A stretch of 64,000 bases of DNA, from positions 1,881,182 through 1,945,181 of the forward strand of contig CAJINV010000010.1 in the NCBI GenBank assembly GCA_905178155.1, written 5' to 3'. The position numbers and the translations under genes were made by a program. Source of the DNA: Amoebophrya sp. A120. Lineage: Eukaryota; Sar; Dinophyceae; Syndiniales; Amoebophryaceae. Below, in pieces: positions 20,801 through 31,183 of this stretch; position 1 is the stretch's first letter, and the number at the start of each line of letters is the position of its first letter. A model generated the notes under the pieces. It did no database searches. It was not told the DNA's origin and was given only the letters and a program-made list of their open reading frames with translations.

Positions 20801-23737
20801 AGAAACAATTCGTGCAACCAGAGCCAAAAGCTGTCAGTCTACTCTTCATAGGGCAGGCTTAAAAGAAAAAGTCACGAACCGCCAATGGCATGACAAAAAC
20901 CAAGATCTTTAGCATCTGTATCTACAAAGAAAATGTATCTATACTTTTATCCCCGGAGGCAGCGCTTTCTTCTCCGCTTTTTCCTTCTCTAGCCGTAACC
21001 GCTCCGCAAAGCTCGGCTGTTCGGGGAGGAGCGAAAAATCCACATACGCGTCCGACATGCGGCCGCAGTGTATGCTTGTCGATTTGTATCGTGAGGAAAA
21101 ACTGTTTCACTGTGATGATTTTGCAAAATCTGCATCACAAGTTTGCTACACACGACACGAAAAATTTGCCATGCGCAGTTCCCAAGGGAAAACACGCCTA
21201 AAAATCCAATGTCTTGCAGGTGTAGCAAGACAAGTCATTCTGTGCTCCGTTCTATGCATCACAAGTTCACAGTGAAACAGTTTTTTCTTCGCATAATTTG
21301 TAGAGTTTCGCGGGGTAGGCGACCATGATGCCCATGAAATCATTGATATGGGGGTGTCAAGATCGAAATCGTCAAAGTTGACATAATTTGTGATGCATAA
21401 AACGGATGCCAGTTGGTGCCTAGTTTTCAAGTGGCGCATGACAAATTTGGGTAGAGCCGAAATCCAGTCTGTAATGCGGTTTGGGTAAGAGAGGCGCCTT
21501 TTGTCATGCTACTTTGGCAGCTCAATTTCTACCGCCCCTAAAAAGGCTTACAATCTGCATCCCTTTCGCCCTGTGCAATAGAGGCAATTTCGGCGCTGCA
21601 TTGTATGCATCACAAACTATTTCAACTTTGACGATTCCGATCCTGACACTCCCATAATTGAAAGCGGTGCCGTAGTGCGTGTCGATGACTTTGTAGTCAA
21701 AGTCCTCGCAATATGCAAGAAAAAAACCTGTGTAAGTGTTGTAGCTCTGTAATGCAGAACATGCAACAGAGTTACGCCTGTCATGCCACACAGCCACGAA
21801 GTCCTCTTTTCGTGGTGTGTGTTTTCCCTTACAAGGCACCACGCATGACAGGTTTTCTCTGTCAACATGTAGAGCAAATTTGTGATGCTGTCAGCCAAAG
21901 AAAGTTACACTAACACAGATTTTTTCATCTTGGATACGCAGAGTTGCTGCAGCTCGCCCTTCCAGGAGAGACCCACTTCTTGGAGGCAGCAGATAACATT
22001 GTTGGGAAATACCTGAAGACGTTTTTTTAGCTGCGAAAGTACCACGACAATCTATCAAGCTTTATACACTGCAACTTCCTGGAAAAGTTCAAGTTGTATT
22101 GATGCCTGATTATAATGACGAAATAATTATTATATTTCTCTCAAGTACCTCTTCCATTTCATGCAATCACTCCAAGTACTTCATTCAATCACTTCAAGTA
22201 CCTCTTCCACCAACTTTCTCTTTATTTTCCGTAGTCGGCTGGGCGGGTGCAGGTGCTGCGGCAGTGCTCTGATGTGTGAACTTTGAGAAGACAACGCGGG
22301 ACACAGCACGTTGTAGGTTGCCACGCGAATTCGCTTGCTGTTATGTTGCCTCGTAGAGGAGGAGGCTGCTGCGGAATTGCCCGTTATCATTTTCGAAGTA
22401 GATGAAGGTCCTTGTCGTTCTTTCTTGGAGGTTAGCGCGATGGCTTTCTGGTCGTTATTATCTGGTGCGTCGTCGTCGAGCCGTGAAGCGCCGCTGAAGT
22501 TAGTTGTACTTGGGGCACCAGCTGCTTTCCAGCTTGTGGGCTTGGTACTGGTGGTCGTTCCGCTGGCAGAGGCACCAACCTCGTCCCTGTCTGCAGGTGG
22601 CAACGCACCAGTTTTCCAAGAAGTGGTCCTCGACTTGTTGATGACACGAGGTTCTTTCGTCTTGTTCCTCCCTTGTTGCCGACGTACTTCAGCGATAATA
22701 GATCGGGTCTCTTCCTGCTGTTCGAAAATTTGCAGCTCGTGGTGCGGCAGGTCGAACAGGGTTGCAATGCTGTGCTTGTAGTACCCTGGTCGTGCAACTA
22801 TGGTGGTTTCTTTCAGAGACTGCGAAGATGGTTCTTCTCCATCATCAATCGCGCCTCTCGAATCCGGAAAATTCTGGGCAGTTGTGAAGTTCTCTTGATC
22901 TAAATCTTCCTGCGCATCCAATTGCGCTCCTCGTTGCTGCTCTGTAGTACTGCTGCTGTCCTCTCGGGAGCGGAAGAAAAATGTGCGCCGGTGTTCTTTC
23001 AAAGCGACAAATTTAATCTGTTGATGCCCGGCTGGTCGCGGAAAATAATCCTGATTTTTGTCGAAAGTAGCCTTGCTCGTCGTCCAGCAGCTAGAAGACT
23101 TTGGAGCTTGTTTCTCGTCCCCTGGTACCAGCGCCGAAGGAAAATGATGAAGATGACGACCTACGTAGCTGCGTTGAAAAAGTAGTAGTGACCTCTGCCG
23201 TTCTTCTTGCGCTGCAGCTCTAGAAATAATTGACTGCTTCTGCTGTTGTAAAAGACCCACCGCTGGCCTCGTCGATGTTCTGGAGAAAGACGATGCGGGC
23301 GCTCTTCTTCTCGATGATGATGATGCAAAAAAACACAATTGGTTCTTCACTTTAGTCCCTTTAGTCGGAAGCTGAAACATAAACGTTAATATCACACTCT
23401 GCTGGTGGAGGCGACGAGGGTTGGGTCGAATCCTATACAGTGGTCGTTCATTGTGAACCTTCGCCGCAGCAGCAGATGGAGAAATTTTTTTCAAAAAACC
23501 GGTGCTCAAGTAGATGCGCAGATGCTTCACCTGGTCGCGCACTAGGAAGCAAAACGGGCGCCGAGAGGAAGCTGGTGCCGGAAACAGGAAGGCGTCGTGA
23601 ATTCGTATATCATTACAAGTTCTTGCGCCAACGCTAAGTACTTCATACAATTGCTTTAATTTATTTTTGGCACAATCGAAATGCGCGATAATCTTCTTCA
23701 ACTTGTACTCACAACTAATTCTTACATCAATTATCAA
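17858..23737 (-). CDS. Gene 4: EEP-family nuclease (CCR4/Angel/2'-phosphodiesterase-like)
   Basis: An endonuclease/exonuclease/phosphatase fold protein. Catalytic motifs appear in the family order: VATYNVLCP (metal-side Asn), CLQEV (catalytic Glu), THYGTAFN, ATYHNPC, GDFNFTPTN (Asp and Asn), TLDYVFVSK and the closing EPSDHCLV (Asp-His). This layout fits CCR4-type deadenylases or 2',5'-phosphodiesterases that act on poly(A) or short oligoadenylates; which one cannot be told. Before the domain is a long low-complexity region of about 450 residues rich in Ser, Arg and Gln, so the start at 23737 is uncertain and a later Met is possible. Eleven introners and at least two ordinary GT-AG introns interrupt it. 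The stop is TAG at 17858-17860. A third ordinary intron probably lies near 20830-20930, with boundaries unresolved. Confidence 0.85.
17933..18198. mobile_element. Introner IE-B in gene 4
   Basis: Flanks cgcga/cgccg (3 of 5). Joining gives LQHGVQPNEAEPSDH, restoring the C-terminal catalytic motif. Confidence 0.87.
18268..18580. mobile_element. Introner IE-D in gene 4
   Basis: Perfect flanks cttcg/cttcg. It lies just after DYVFVSK. Confidence 0.93.
18618..18786. mobile_element. Introner IE-A in gene 4
   Basis: Perfect flanks tgaag/tgaag. It precedes METLDYVFV; the exon to the next element is about 37 bases. Confidence 0.93.
18896..19105. mobile_element. Introner IE-E in gene 4
   Basis: Perfect flanks gtgga/gtgga. 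It splits WNSEFH from PLDSCYAL. Confidence 0.93.
19213..19375 (-). other. Ordinary GT-AG intron in gene 4
   Basis: Donor GTATAAG, acceptor TTATCAG. Joining gives GDFNFTPTNSPIYDY, exactly through a catalytic motif. It has no inverted repeats. Confidence 0.88.
19496..19770. mobile_element. Introner IE-C in gene 4
   Basis: Flanks cccgc/tccgc (4 of 5). Joining gives EKVRALGIHTAML, a conserved EEP helix. Confidence 0.9.
19824..20086. mobile_element. Introner IE-B in gene 4
   Basis: Flanks ccacg/tcacg (4 of 5). Joining gives NEFAVATYHNPCLFG. Confidence 0.9.
20185..20346. mobile_element. Introner IE-A in gene 4
   Basis: Perfect flanks tcatg/tcatg. Joining gives DIVEKRMNRVIMV. Confidence 0.93.
20406..20675. 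mobile_element. Introner IE-B in gene 4
   Basis: Flanks cggac/cggag (4 of 5). Joining gives GTNSASLDKKEE. The right terminus is diverged. Confidence 0.86.
21087..21295. mobile_element. Introner IE-K in gene 4
   Basis: Perfect flanks atttg/atttg. The only copy of this family in the window. Joining gives AKLYKSTSIHCG. Confidence 0.88.
21347..21656. mobile_element. Introner IE-D in gene 4
   Basis: Perfect flanks attga/attga. Joining gives HYGTAFNDFMGIMV. Confidence 0.93.
21712..21935. mobile_element. Introner IE-H in gene 4
   Basis: Flanks cgcaa/cgcag (4 of 5). Joining gives GELQQLCEDFDYK, just after the CLQEV motif. Confidence 0.9.
22013..22201 (-). other. Ordinary GT-AG intron in gene 4
   Basis: Donor GTACTTG, acceptor GTCTTCAG. 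Joining gives KRKLVEEVFPNNVICC between the first and second EEP motifs. Confidence 0.82.
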
Positions 23738-24334
23738 AACTACTATGAGGGAGACTTAATAATGTGAATATGACCTTGATGAATTACTGGTAAATGTCTT
23801 TCAAAATCTCAACAAATTCTAGACGTAAAAAACCTCGAAGAGCCACATACCGTGAAGCAGTGTAATAGATTGAGTAATTCGCAACTACAAAGATCCGATG
23901 TAGATATCGTCAGGAACTAGTAGACATCCAAATGAAACAAGGAGGACTATGCTAGGACGCTCGTCCCTTCGCCTTCTCTGCGAAACAAAAAAGATGAAAA
24001 TGCGTTCTCGTCATGTTCTTTTCGTGTGATGCTGATGTCTACAACACAACCAAAACTATCTTGTCATTGCTTCGCTCACATGAGAAGTTGTACAAAAATG
24101 TGGTAGCGCTAGGAGCATCTTCACGAGTTATTGTAACACTTGTAGAGGCGACAAGTCTGTCGCCTCCGTGGTCCACTGACTCAACTGACGCTGCACAGTC
24201 AGCATTAGAAATTCCCGTACTTCGGATCATCAAGCGATAGTGATTGATAGTGATTTCCATCATTACTGGGTTCATTTCGTCAGACTTCAGTGGTAGTGAT
24301 TTTGTTCGTTTGCGCAAACCAAAACTTTACATGA
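23738..24334. other. Intergenic, gene 5b to gene 4
   Basis: AT-rich, with nothing I can support as coding. Confidence 0.5.
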
Positions 24335-24551
24335 ATTCGAAGTAGTCGTGGGGTAGTACCAGCAAGCAGCTATACGGAAAGTTTCGTTGTGCATGCTAGC
24401 TTCGCGAAACAGACACGACAACAGAATAAATCTAGGATTTTCATTTTACAAACAACAGAATCAGAATTCATTTTCAAACATCAGCTCAACACGAGAATGA
24501 GAATGTAGCTCTTGACGATGAAACACTCCAGGAAGATGAAGAACGTCGGGA

Positions 24552-24806
24552 TATGAAATGTAAAAGTGTCTGGGTCTGGAAGAGTGCATGTTTGTCATGC
24601 TTGTCTGGCATGACTCTTAAATCTGTCATGCACGTTTTTACCCAAGAGCTCCATTTTTCTGTGATGCAGAAACGCAGTTTGTCATGCAGAATAGGCAACA
24701 CCTAGAAGCTCAGAAACTTGTCATGCTGAGCCAGCACTTGTGGCCTCATCATGAGACGCCCCCCAGCATCACAAGTTTCAAGACCCATACATTTTTACAT
24801 TTGATA
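24552..24806. mobile_element. Introner IE-B in the 3' UTR of gene 5b
   Basis: Perfect flanks cggga/cggga. It lies about 25 bases after the stop codon. The matching site in copy 2 is empty. Confidence 0.92.
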
Positions 24807-24830
24807 CGGGAGGACAACTACTCATTCTCT

Positions 24831-26167
24831 TTACAACACGGCCAACAGTCCCACTACCACGAGCGCCCCGACCAGAGTCGCCCCTAAAACGCAGCCGATC
24901 CGCTTGATCCATTATCCCAAGTGAAAACGTCCCCACACCAGACGAGTCAAGATGGGAAATCTGCTAGACAAATCAGCCAGCTTTGGTTGTTTCGCATGAC
25001 AAGCTTGTCCTCGTTGTGTAATCCTGTTTTGCTAGTTCAGCAGCATCACAGGTCTAGCGTATCATGCTGATTCTAGCATCACAAATTCCAAATCGCGAAT
25101 CGAAAATGCTTCTCATAGGGCTCCGCATGAGAAACATTTTTCATTCGCATACAAAATTGCATGACAACTCTGGAGTGGGGACGTTTTTACACAGGATATC
25201 CATCCGAAAGTCATCACCAGCCCGTCGACTTTCGACCCCACCTGGTCCAAATTCTTATCCACGAAAAAAAATCCACCCCTATCCCTTGTTTGCATGACAA
25301 CCAGCGGACTTGTTGTATGTTTTGCATGTCAAATATGGATGGGGATAGGTGTTTCTTTGTGGATACTTCTCGTCTACCTGTTCCAACTCCGAGTCTAAGT
25401 GATCGACCTTCTCGTCTATCACCGTCTATCCTGTGCAAAAGTATCGCACTCGTACTCATTGCAGAGATGCATGACAAATCCAACTTTCTACCTGAAATAG
25501 CATGACAAATTGCATTTTTTTTCTTGGGCAAATTTGTAGTGCAATTTACAATAGTACGATACTTTTGCAGTCGTGCATACCGTCACTTTCCCGTCCACTT
25601 TCTCGATTCGGATGTTCATATCTTGCAAGCGTTTCTGGAGTATCCACTGTAAAAGTATCGCGCTCGTAGCACTTGCAGCCTCCTCGCATGACAAATCCAC
25701 TTCAGACAGTAGCTGAATCAGGGTTACAAATTCCATTTTTCTTCCTGAGAAAATTTGTAAATGCAATTCCTACTAGTACTACTTACGATACTTTTGCAAT
25801 GCATATGGAGTTGTGTGAAATGTTTCTTCTGCCTCTCGATGATGTCCTTGTTTTGGGATTCAATTTTCGCAAATTTGTCGTTCATCTTCAGCTCGATTTT
25901 TTCCTCCATAGAATGCAACTTCTCATCCAATAAAGTTGCCATCTGCTCCATCTGCTTTTTGTTCAGGTCTTCAAACATTTTCCCGAAGAGAAGAGTCTGC
26001 TCGGATTTGATCAAGTCATTCTGCTGGATGAACATCTTTTTCAGTTGTTCCGTCTCCTTCCGAAATTCGTGGTGGAATAGCTCCTGCTGGATTTTCTGCG
26101 GCAGGGGGTTCAGATCTGCTCGTCCTGAACCGTCTTCATGAAGAGGATTACTACGCTGCTCCTGCAT
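24831..26167 (-). CDS. Gene 5b: tail-anchored coiled-coil protein, short paralogue
   Basis: The Met at 26167 (MQEQRSNPLHEDG) opens a frame that runs through a long coiled coil (heptad-like MEQMATLLDEKLHSMEEK and later KVDGKVTVIDEKVDHLDSE) and ends with a single hydrophobic helix (CVLGATLVGALVVVGLLAVL) right before the TAA at 24831-24833. This is the build of a tail-anchored membrane protein, SNARE-like in layout but with no SNARE motif I can name. It is the 3' part of gene 5a copied in tandem, so it lacks that gene's signal-bearing N-terminus. The frame is intact despite four introners within coding sequence. Whether it has its own promoter is unclear, since its upstream DNA is the 3' end of gene 5a. 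Confidence 0.7.
24913..25198. mobile_element. Introner IE-C in gene 5b, absent from 5a
   Basis: Perfect flanks tccat/tccat. Copy 2 reads straight through at gcttgatccatccgaaa, showing the empty target with a single tccat. Confidence 0.97.
25256..25365. mobile_element. Introner IE-L in gene 5b, shared with 5a
   Basis: Flanks attct/cttct (4 of 5). A 110-bp element, the shortest family here. It occupies the same site in copy 2, so it is older than the duplication. Joining gives EQVDEKNLDQVGS. Confidence 0.88.
25427..25579. mobile_element. Introner IE-A in gene 5b, absent from 5a
   Basis: Perfect flanks ccgtc/ccgtc. The empty site in copy 2 is tatcaccgtcactttcc. Confidence 0.97.
25641..25805. 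mobile_element. Introner IE-A in gene 5b, absent from 5a
   Basis: Perfect flanks tggag/tggag. The empty site in copy 2 is gtttctggagttgtgtg. Only about 60 bases from the previous IE-A. Confidence 0.97.
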
Positions 26168-26392
26168 TCGAAGTAGTCGTGGGGTAGTACCAGCAAGCAG
26201 CTATACGGAAAGTTTCGTTGTGCATGCTAGCTTCGCGAAACAGACACGACAACAGAATAAATCTAGGATTTTCATTTTACAAACAACAGAATCAGAATTC
26301 ATTTTCAAACACTAGCTCAACACGAGAATGTAGCTCTTGACGATGAAACACTCCAGGAAGATGAAGAACGTCGGGAGGAGGACCAGGACTAC

Positions 26393-26655
26393 TATATCAA
26401 ATGTAAAAATGTCTGGGTCTGGAAGATTGCCAGGTTTGTCATGCACATTTTGCGCGACTCCTGATGTCTGTGATGCATGCCCTAGCATCACAGATTTTGT
26501 GAGGGCCTCCTGATGCCTATACTGCATGACAAATGCTCTTTCCGTGTAGCAAAACTTGGACTCTCTTTGCTGCTCATGCAATACAGATTTTTTTAGAATC
26601 CAAAATCAGCATGACAAGTTGGATTTTTCCAGACCCAGACATTTTTACAGTTGAA
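26393..26655. mobile_element. Introner IE-B in the 3' UTR of gene 5a
   Basis: Perfect flanks actac/actac if the right end is read as GTTGAA. It is inserted about 17 bases from where the other IE-B sits in copy 1, so these are two independent insertions. Confidence 0.88.
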
Positions 26656-26668
26656 ACTACTCATTCTC

Positions 26669-29600
26669 CTACAACACCGCCAACAATCCCACCACCACCA
26701 GCGCCCCGATCAGAGTCGCCCCTAATACGCAGCCGATCCGCTTGATCCATCCGAAACTCATCACCAGCCCGTCGACTTTCGACCCAACCTGGTCCAAATT
26801 CTTATCCACGAAAAAAAATCCACTCCTATCCCTTGTTTGCATGACAACTAGCGGACTTGTTGTATGTTTTGCATGTCAAATATGGTTATGGAAGGATGGG
26901 GATGGTTTTTTCTTTAGTGGATACTTCTCGTCTACCTGTTCCAACTCCGAGTCTAAGTGATCGACCTTCTCGTCTATCACCGTCACTTTCCCGTCCACTT
27001 TTTCGATGCGGATGTTCATATCTTGCAAGCGTTTCTGGAGTTGTGTGAAATGTTTCTTCTGCCTCTCGATGATATCCTTGTTTTGGGCTTATGAAATGCA
27101 AAAATGTCTGGGTCTGGAAACTTGTGATGCAAGTCAGTCAAAAACAAATGCACTGTAATGCGCCGCCAAGCATGACGAGTTGCTTCGTGCTTCTGTGCTG
27201 CAAAATTCCGCATGAGAAACTGCGTTTTGCATGACAGGCGAGAGAGGCTGTTTGTGACCACGCAATACAGATTTAAGGGCCATGCCAGATCAGCATGACA
27301 AATCTCGCAATCTTCCACCAGACCCAGACATTTTTGCATTTGATAGGGCTTCGATTTTCGCAAATTTGTCGTTCATCTTCAGCTCGAGTTTTTCCTCCAT
27401 AGAATGCAACTTCTCGTCCAACAATGTTGCCATCTGCTCCATTTGCTTTTTGTTCAAATCTTCAAACATTTTCCCGAAGAGAAGAGTCTGTTCGGATTTG
27501 ATCAAGTCATTTTGCTGGATGAACATCTTTATGAAGTGCACAAGTATCGTACTCGTAGTAATCGACGCATTTATGTTTTTCTGAAAGGTAAAACAGCATT
27601 ACAAATTCCATTTCTCATGCTGAGGGAATTTGTGATGCTATTAATACTAGTACGTTACTTTTGCAGTTCATAATCTTTTTCAGTTGTTCCGTCTCCTTCC
27701 GGAATTCGTGATGGAACAGCTCCTGCTGGATTTTCTGCGGCAGGGGGTTCAGATCTGCTCGTCCTGAACCGTCTTCATGAAGAGGATTACTACGCTGCTC
27801 CTGCATGTTCTTTCTCCGAGTCTTCGCTTTCACATACGCCGCTGCATTAGGGCCCAATTCTTGGTGGAAGCTGCTGTGGTGGTCGTTGTTGTTCATATCG
27901 TCCACATCTTCTGCAACCTCGTTCATCTCGTTACTCAGTGCGTGAATCCGAGCGGCGATGTCTTCAATCGTGTCCACATTTGAGACTGGGCACTGGTCAC
28001 TGATACTTCCACGTTTCCCCGCGTGTTTCTTTGCAATCGCATCCGCCGCGATGTTCTTTGCCGATGTTGCTTTCTGTTTTCCTTTTCCTTTTGCGGCTTT
28101 TTTTCTTTCTTTCTCTTTCTGTTTTTCCCTTTCCTCCGCCTCGTTTTCCTCTTCCCTCGCTTTTTGGAATAAGCAGCGCAGCGGCCCTATGCTACTGCAA
28201 CCTTTCCTCAGCTTCTTAAATGTTCTCCTCATCGGACTGCAACTGAAACAGGACTTCGGTTCGACGATGCTATCCGAGTCTGTTTCGATCACAACTGGCT
28301 CTCTGCCTTGCAGTTGCAAAAACCCCGCTGGTGTAGAACCACGGTGTGGTGGGGGCACGACATCACCACCGGAACTATAATACTTCTGCAACTGCACACA
28401 GGGGCCGACGCGAACCTCGGATTGCGAGTTTTCAGGTACGGTGCGCGTGCGGTTGCCGCGGCCTGTCATGTTTGACGCAGTTGCTGTAGTCCCGTTGTTG
28501 TTTGCAAGAAATCCGAGATCAAACATGCGCGACGCGTTTATTCTTCTGGTTCTATCTGATGTGCCGTTCTTGCGGTGCATGCTGGTGGTTGTATTTCCAT
28601 TTGTTCCATGTTGCTCCGACACCAAGTCCATACAGGCCTCCACATCAATCTCGTCCAGGTCGCCGAAGGCGGCTTGTCTTTCTTGACCTTCTTGCTTTCC
28701 ACTACTTCCTCCACCAGCAGCTCGTCCCATCTCTCGTTCTTCGTCCCTCGTATTAAGTACAAAAGTATCGTACTCGTATAAATGCATTACAAATTTCCTC
28801 AGCATCATGAGAAATATAATTTGTAATGCGAATTTACCTTAAGAAAAAGATTTGTAATGCATGATTGCAATACGAGTACGACACTTTTGCAAAGGATACC
28901 TCGCGACGGCTAAAAAATCCCGCATCCGCCACTTCGACACGAGTTTCGCCAACTGCTATGGAGTTCGCAAACGTTACACCCTCAACTGTTAGACGAATTT
29001 GTGATGCAAGAATAGCAAAAGTGCAAGGCGGGAGACTGCGCCTTTTGCATTACAAGTTTGGCGCAGATTATATATCATGCTATCTAGTGCGTCGAGAACC
29101 TGTCATGCGAAGCAGCTTGATCCTGTAGATATGTATTGCAATTTTGCACGACAAATTCATGCAAAACAGTTGAGAATGTAACAGTTGAGAACGCCATAGC
29201 TGCATCGTCTTCATTGCTCGGTCCAGTCGCAGGGAAATTTTCCTGAAATCCGTCGCTAAAGTTCTGGAGTGGGCTAGAAGCAACGTCTTCACCTGGGGCG
29301 TTTTTTCGTACATGTAGAGAACGAAATCGTCCCAGTTTTCCGGTTTCTTCTCCTCCGGGATGAGAACGCCAAACTCTTCTGACGGCAATTGCCGCTCCAG
29401 GTCTTCTAGCGTCGCGGACGGCTTGAAAGAGCGTGGCTCCTGTTCCTCGGGGGCGACGCCTTCTTCTGGAATCGTGGCCGGTTCTTGTGCTTGTTGTGCA
29501 GGAGTACCAGCGGCGGGGTTTTTGGAAGATGCAGCACCAGTAGAGCTAGTTGATGAGGCAGTAGTTCCTCGCCGGAACAGCCCACCTGTTGAAGAGGACG

Positions 29601-31183
29601 ACCCGAAACCGGACTTAAAAAGTCCAAAGGAGGTCGACCCTTTCCCTTTGGCAGGTTTTTCTTGCTCTTTCGCTGTAGTTGCTTCAAGATCCTCAGTGGC
29701 TTTTCTCTGCTCATGTTGATCCCTTCTAGTCCTTGGGTCTACTGCTTCTGTACTGCCGCGCGAAGGGGATTCTGCAGCCGTTCCGCTACCTGGTGATCCT
29801 GGTCTTCCTGCTCCGGCCGCAGGCGCTAAATGCCACAACTTGGCCATTTTGTGCAGCTCTAGTTTCCCGACTTCTCGCCATTTTTCCGCGTTCTGCAGTT
29901 GATTTTTCACCACCCGCCGCATCGTGACTTCGATTTCTCCAAATTCGTCTGAGTCGTATCCTGTGCAAAAGTATCGCACTCGTAGTAATCGCAGTTATGC
30001 ATTACAAATCTCCATCCCAAGGCAAAATAGCATGACAAATTCCATTTGTCATGCTGAGCCAATTTGTATATGCGATTACTACTAGTACGATACTTTTACA
30101 ATGCATAAATCGTACGTCGTTGCGACGTCCATCTGAATTACGGCGGAGTGTTCCAGTATGGAAGCGTCAGATTTGAAATCGACCAAGTTGAAATGATTTG
30201 TCATGCAGAAAGTTGATACCAGTTGGAAGACCAATTTCCAAGCGGCGCATGACAAATTTTCGGAGCACCGGAATCCAATTTGTCAAGCTGTTAGGGCACA
30301 GAAGACTGCTTTTGTCATGCAGCTTTAGCAGCTCTATCCCAAACCCTAAATAGGCTCACAGTCTGCCTCAGTTGCCATCTCGGCAAAGCAAGCAGCTCAT
30401 GCCTTGCATTTTATGCATGACAAATCACCTCAACTTTGACGAGTTCAATCCTGACAGATCCATATCCAGCTTCTTCGTTGCGTCTTCAAAGTTCTTCGAA
30501 ATCTGATTTGCTTTGAAAACGGCGTTCTTGACGAAAGTGTTGACCAGGTGGAAAGCGTGTTTCTCTGTGCGCTTGCGTTCTATTTCGACTTCCTCTTCCT
30601 CTTGTTGTGAATTCATCGTTTGTTCATCTTCATTACTTTTACTCTGACTCTCCTTCTGTGCAGCTTCGACGTGCTTCCTCTTCTCTGCAGCTTGTTCTCG
30701 TCTCTCGTGTTTCAGTGCCGTGCGCAAAAGCGTCACAAGTTCGTGCTCGTTTGGATCAGGGTCTTGTTGTACTGCACCTTGAGCGCCGGTGGACGAAGAT
30801 CCAGCTTGAGGTTGGGCGGGCGATGCAGTCGACGTTGACGCAGTGGCTGCACCAGTGGGTTTAATATTTCGGTGCGCTTCTTGCTGCTCCTGCTGGTCCT
30901 GCATGTTAATTCCGGTTGCACTGGGATTCGCCGACGGGACCACATGGCTTGTTTTTGGGAGCGAACCGGATTCCAGGCTGGATGCCATCAGGCAGTACGC
31001 GCCAGATGAACCAGCAAGCAAGCACGCAAGAAGAACGCTGCTGGTCTGCCACTTGGCACGTCGAGTGTTCACGACGGACGCAAAACTTGACATAAAGCAC
31101 CGCCGTGCTGTATCGCGCCTTGCGAGTGAGGAGGTCATCTTTTCTGTAGTGATAGTGTTAGCACCACTTCCACCAGCAATCAA
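26669..31183 (-). CDS. Gene 5a: signal-bearing, tail-anchored coiled-coil protein
   Basis: The Met at 31183 is followed by a basic stretch and a hydrophobic segment (SSVLLACLLAGSSGAYCL) that looks like a signal peptide or anchor. Then come Ser/Thr/Gln-rich low-complexity regions, an ordered charged segment (NWDDFVLYMYEKTPQVKTLL), a Lys/Glu-rich helix, and the same coiled coil and C-terminal membrane helix as gene 5b, with TAG at 26669-26671. I do not recognise a family. Seven introners interrupt the coding sequence and an eighth lies just after the stop. The frame rejoins at each when one 5-bp flank is removed. The C-terminal half belongs to the tandem duplication; the N-terminal half is single copy. 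Confidence 0.75.
26803..26923. mobile_element. Introner IE-L in gene 5a, shared with 5b
   Basis: Flanks attct/cttct, same site as in copy 1, with some interior divergence. Confidence 0.87.
27090..27345. mobile_element. Introner IE-B in gene 5a, absent from 5b
   Basis: Perfect flanks gggct/gggct. Copy 1 is uninterrupted here (gttttgggattcaattttc). Confidence 0.96.
27530..27672. mobile_element. Introner IE-A in gene 5a, absent from 5b
   Basis: Perfect flanks atctt/atctt. The empty site in copy 1 is gaacatctttttcag. Confidence 0.97.
28751..28898. mobile_element. Introner IE-A in gene 5a
   Basis: Perfect flanks cctcg/cctcg. Joining gives LAVARDEEREMG. Confidence 0.93.
28957..29198. mobile_element. 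Introner IE-I in gene 5a
   Basis: Flanks actgc/gctgc (4 of 5). Joining gives AMKTMQLAKLVSKW. Confidence 0.9.
29957..30107. mobile_element. Introner IE-A in gene 5a
   Basis: Flanks agtcg/aatcg (4 of 5). Joining gives TTYDSDEFGEIE. Confidence 0.9.
30157..30464. mobile_element. Introner IE-D in gene 5a
   Basis: Perfect flanks tccag/tccag. Joining gives DATKKLEHSAVIQ. Confidence 0.93.

Larger units (their letters stand above)
24335..27806. repeat. Tandem duplication carrying paralogues 5b and 5a
   Basis: Copy 1 is 24335-26168 and copy 2 is 26167-27806, same orientation, both beginning ATTCGAAGTAGTCGTGGGG. After removing introners and one flank copy each, the units are about 955 and 963 bases and align through coding and 3' sequence. 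They share one IE-L introner at the same site and differ at seven other introners. Confidence 0.93.
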
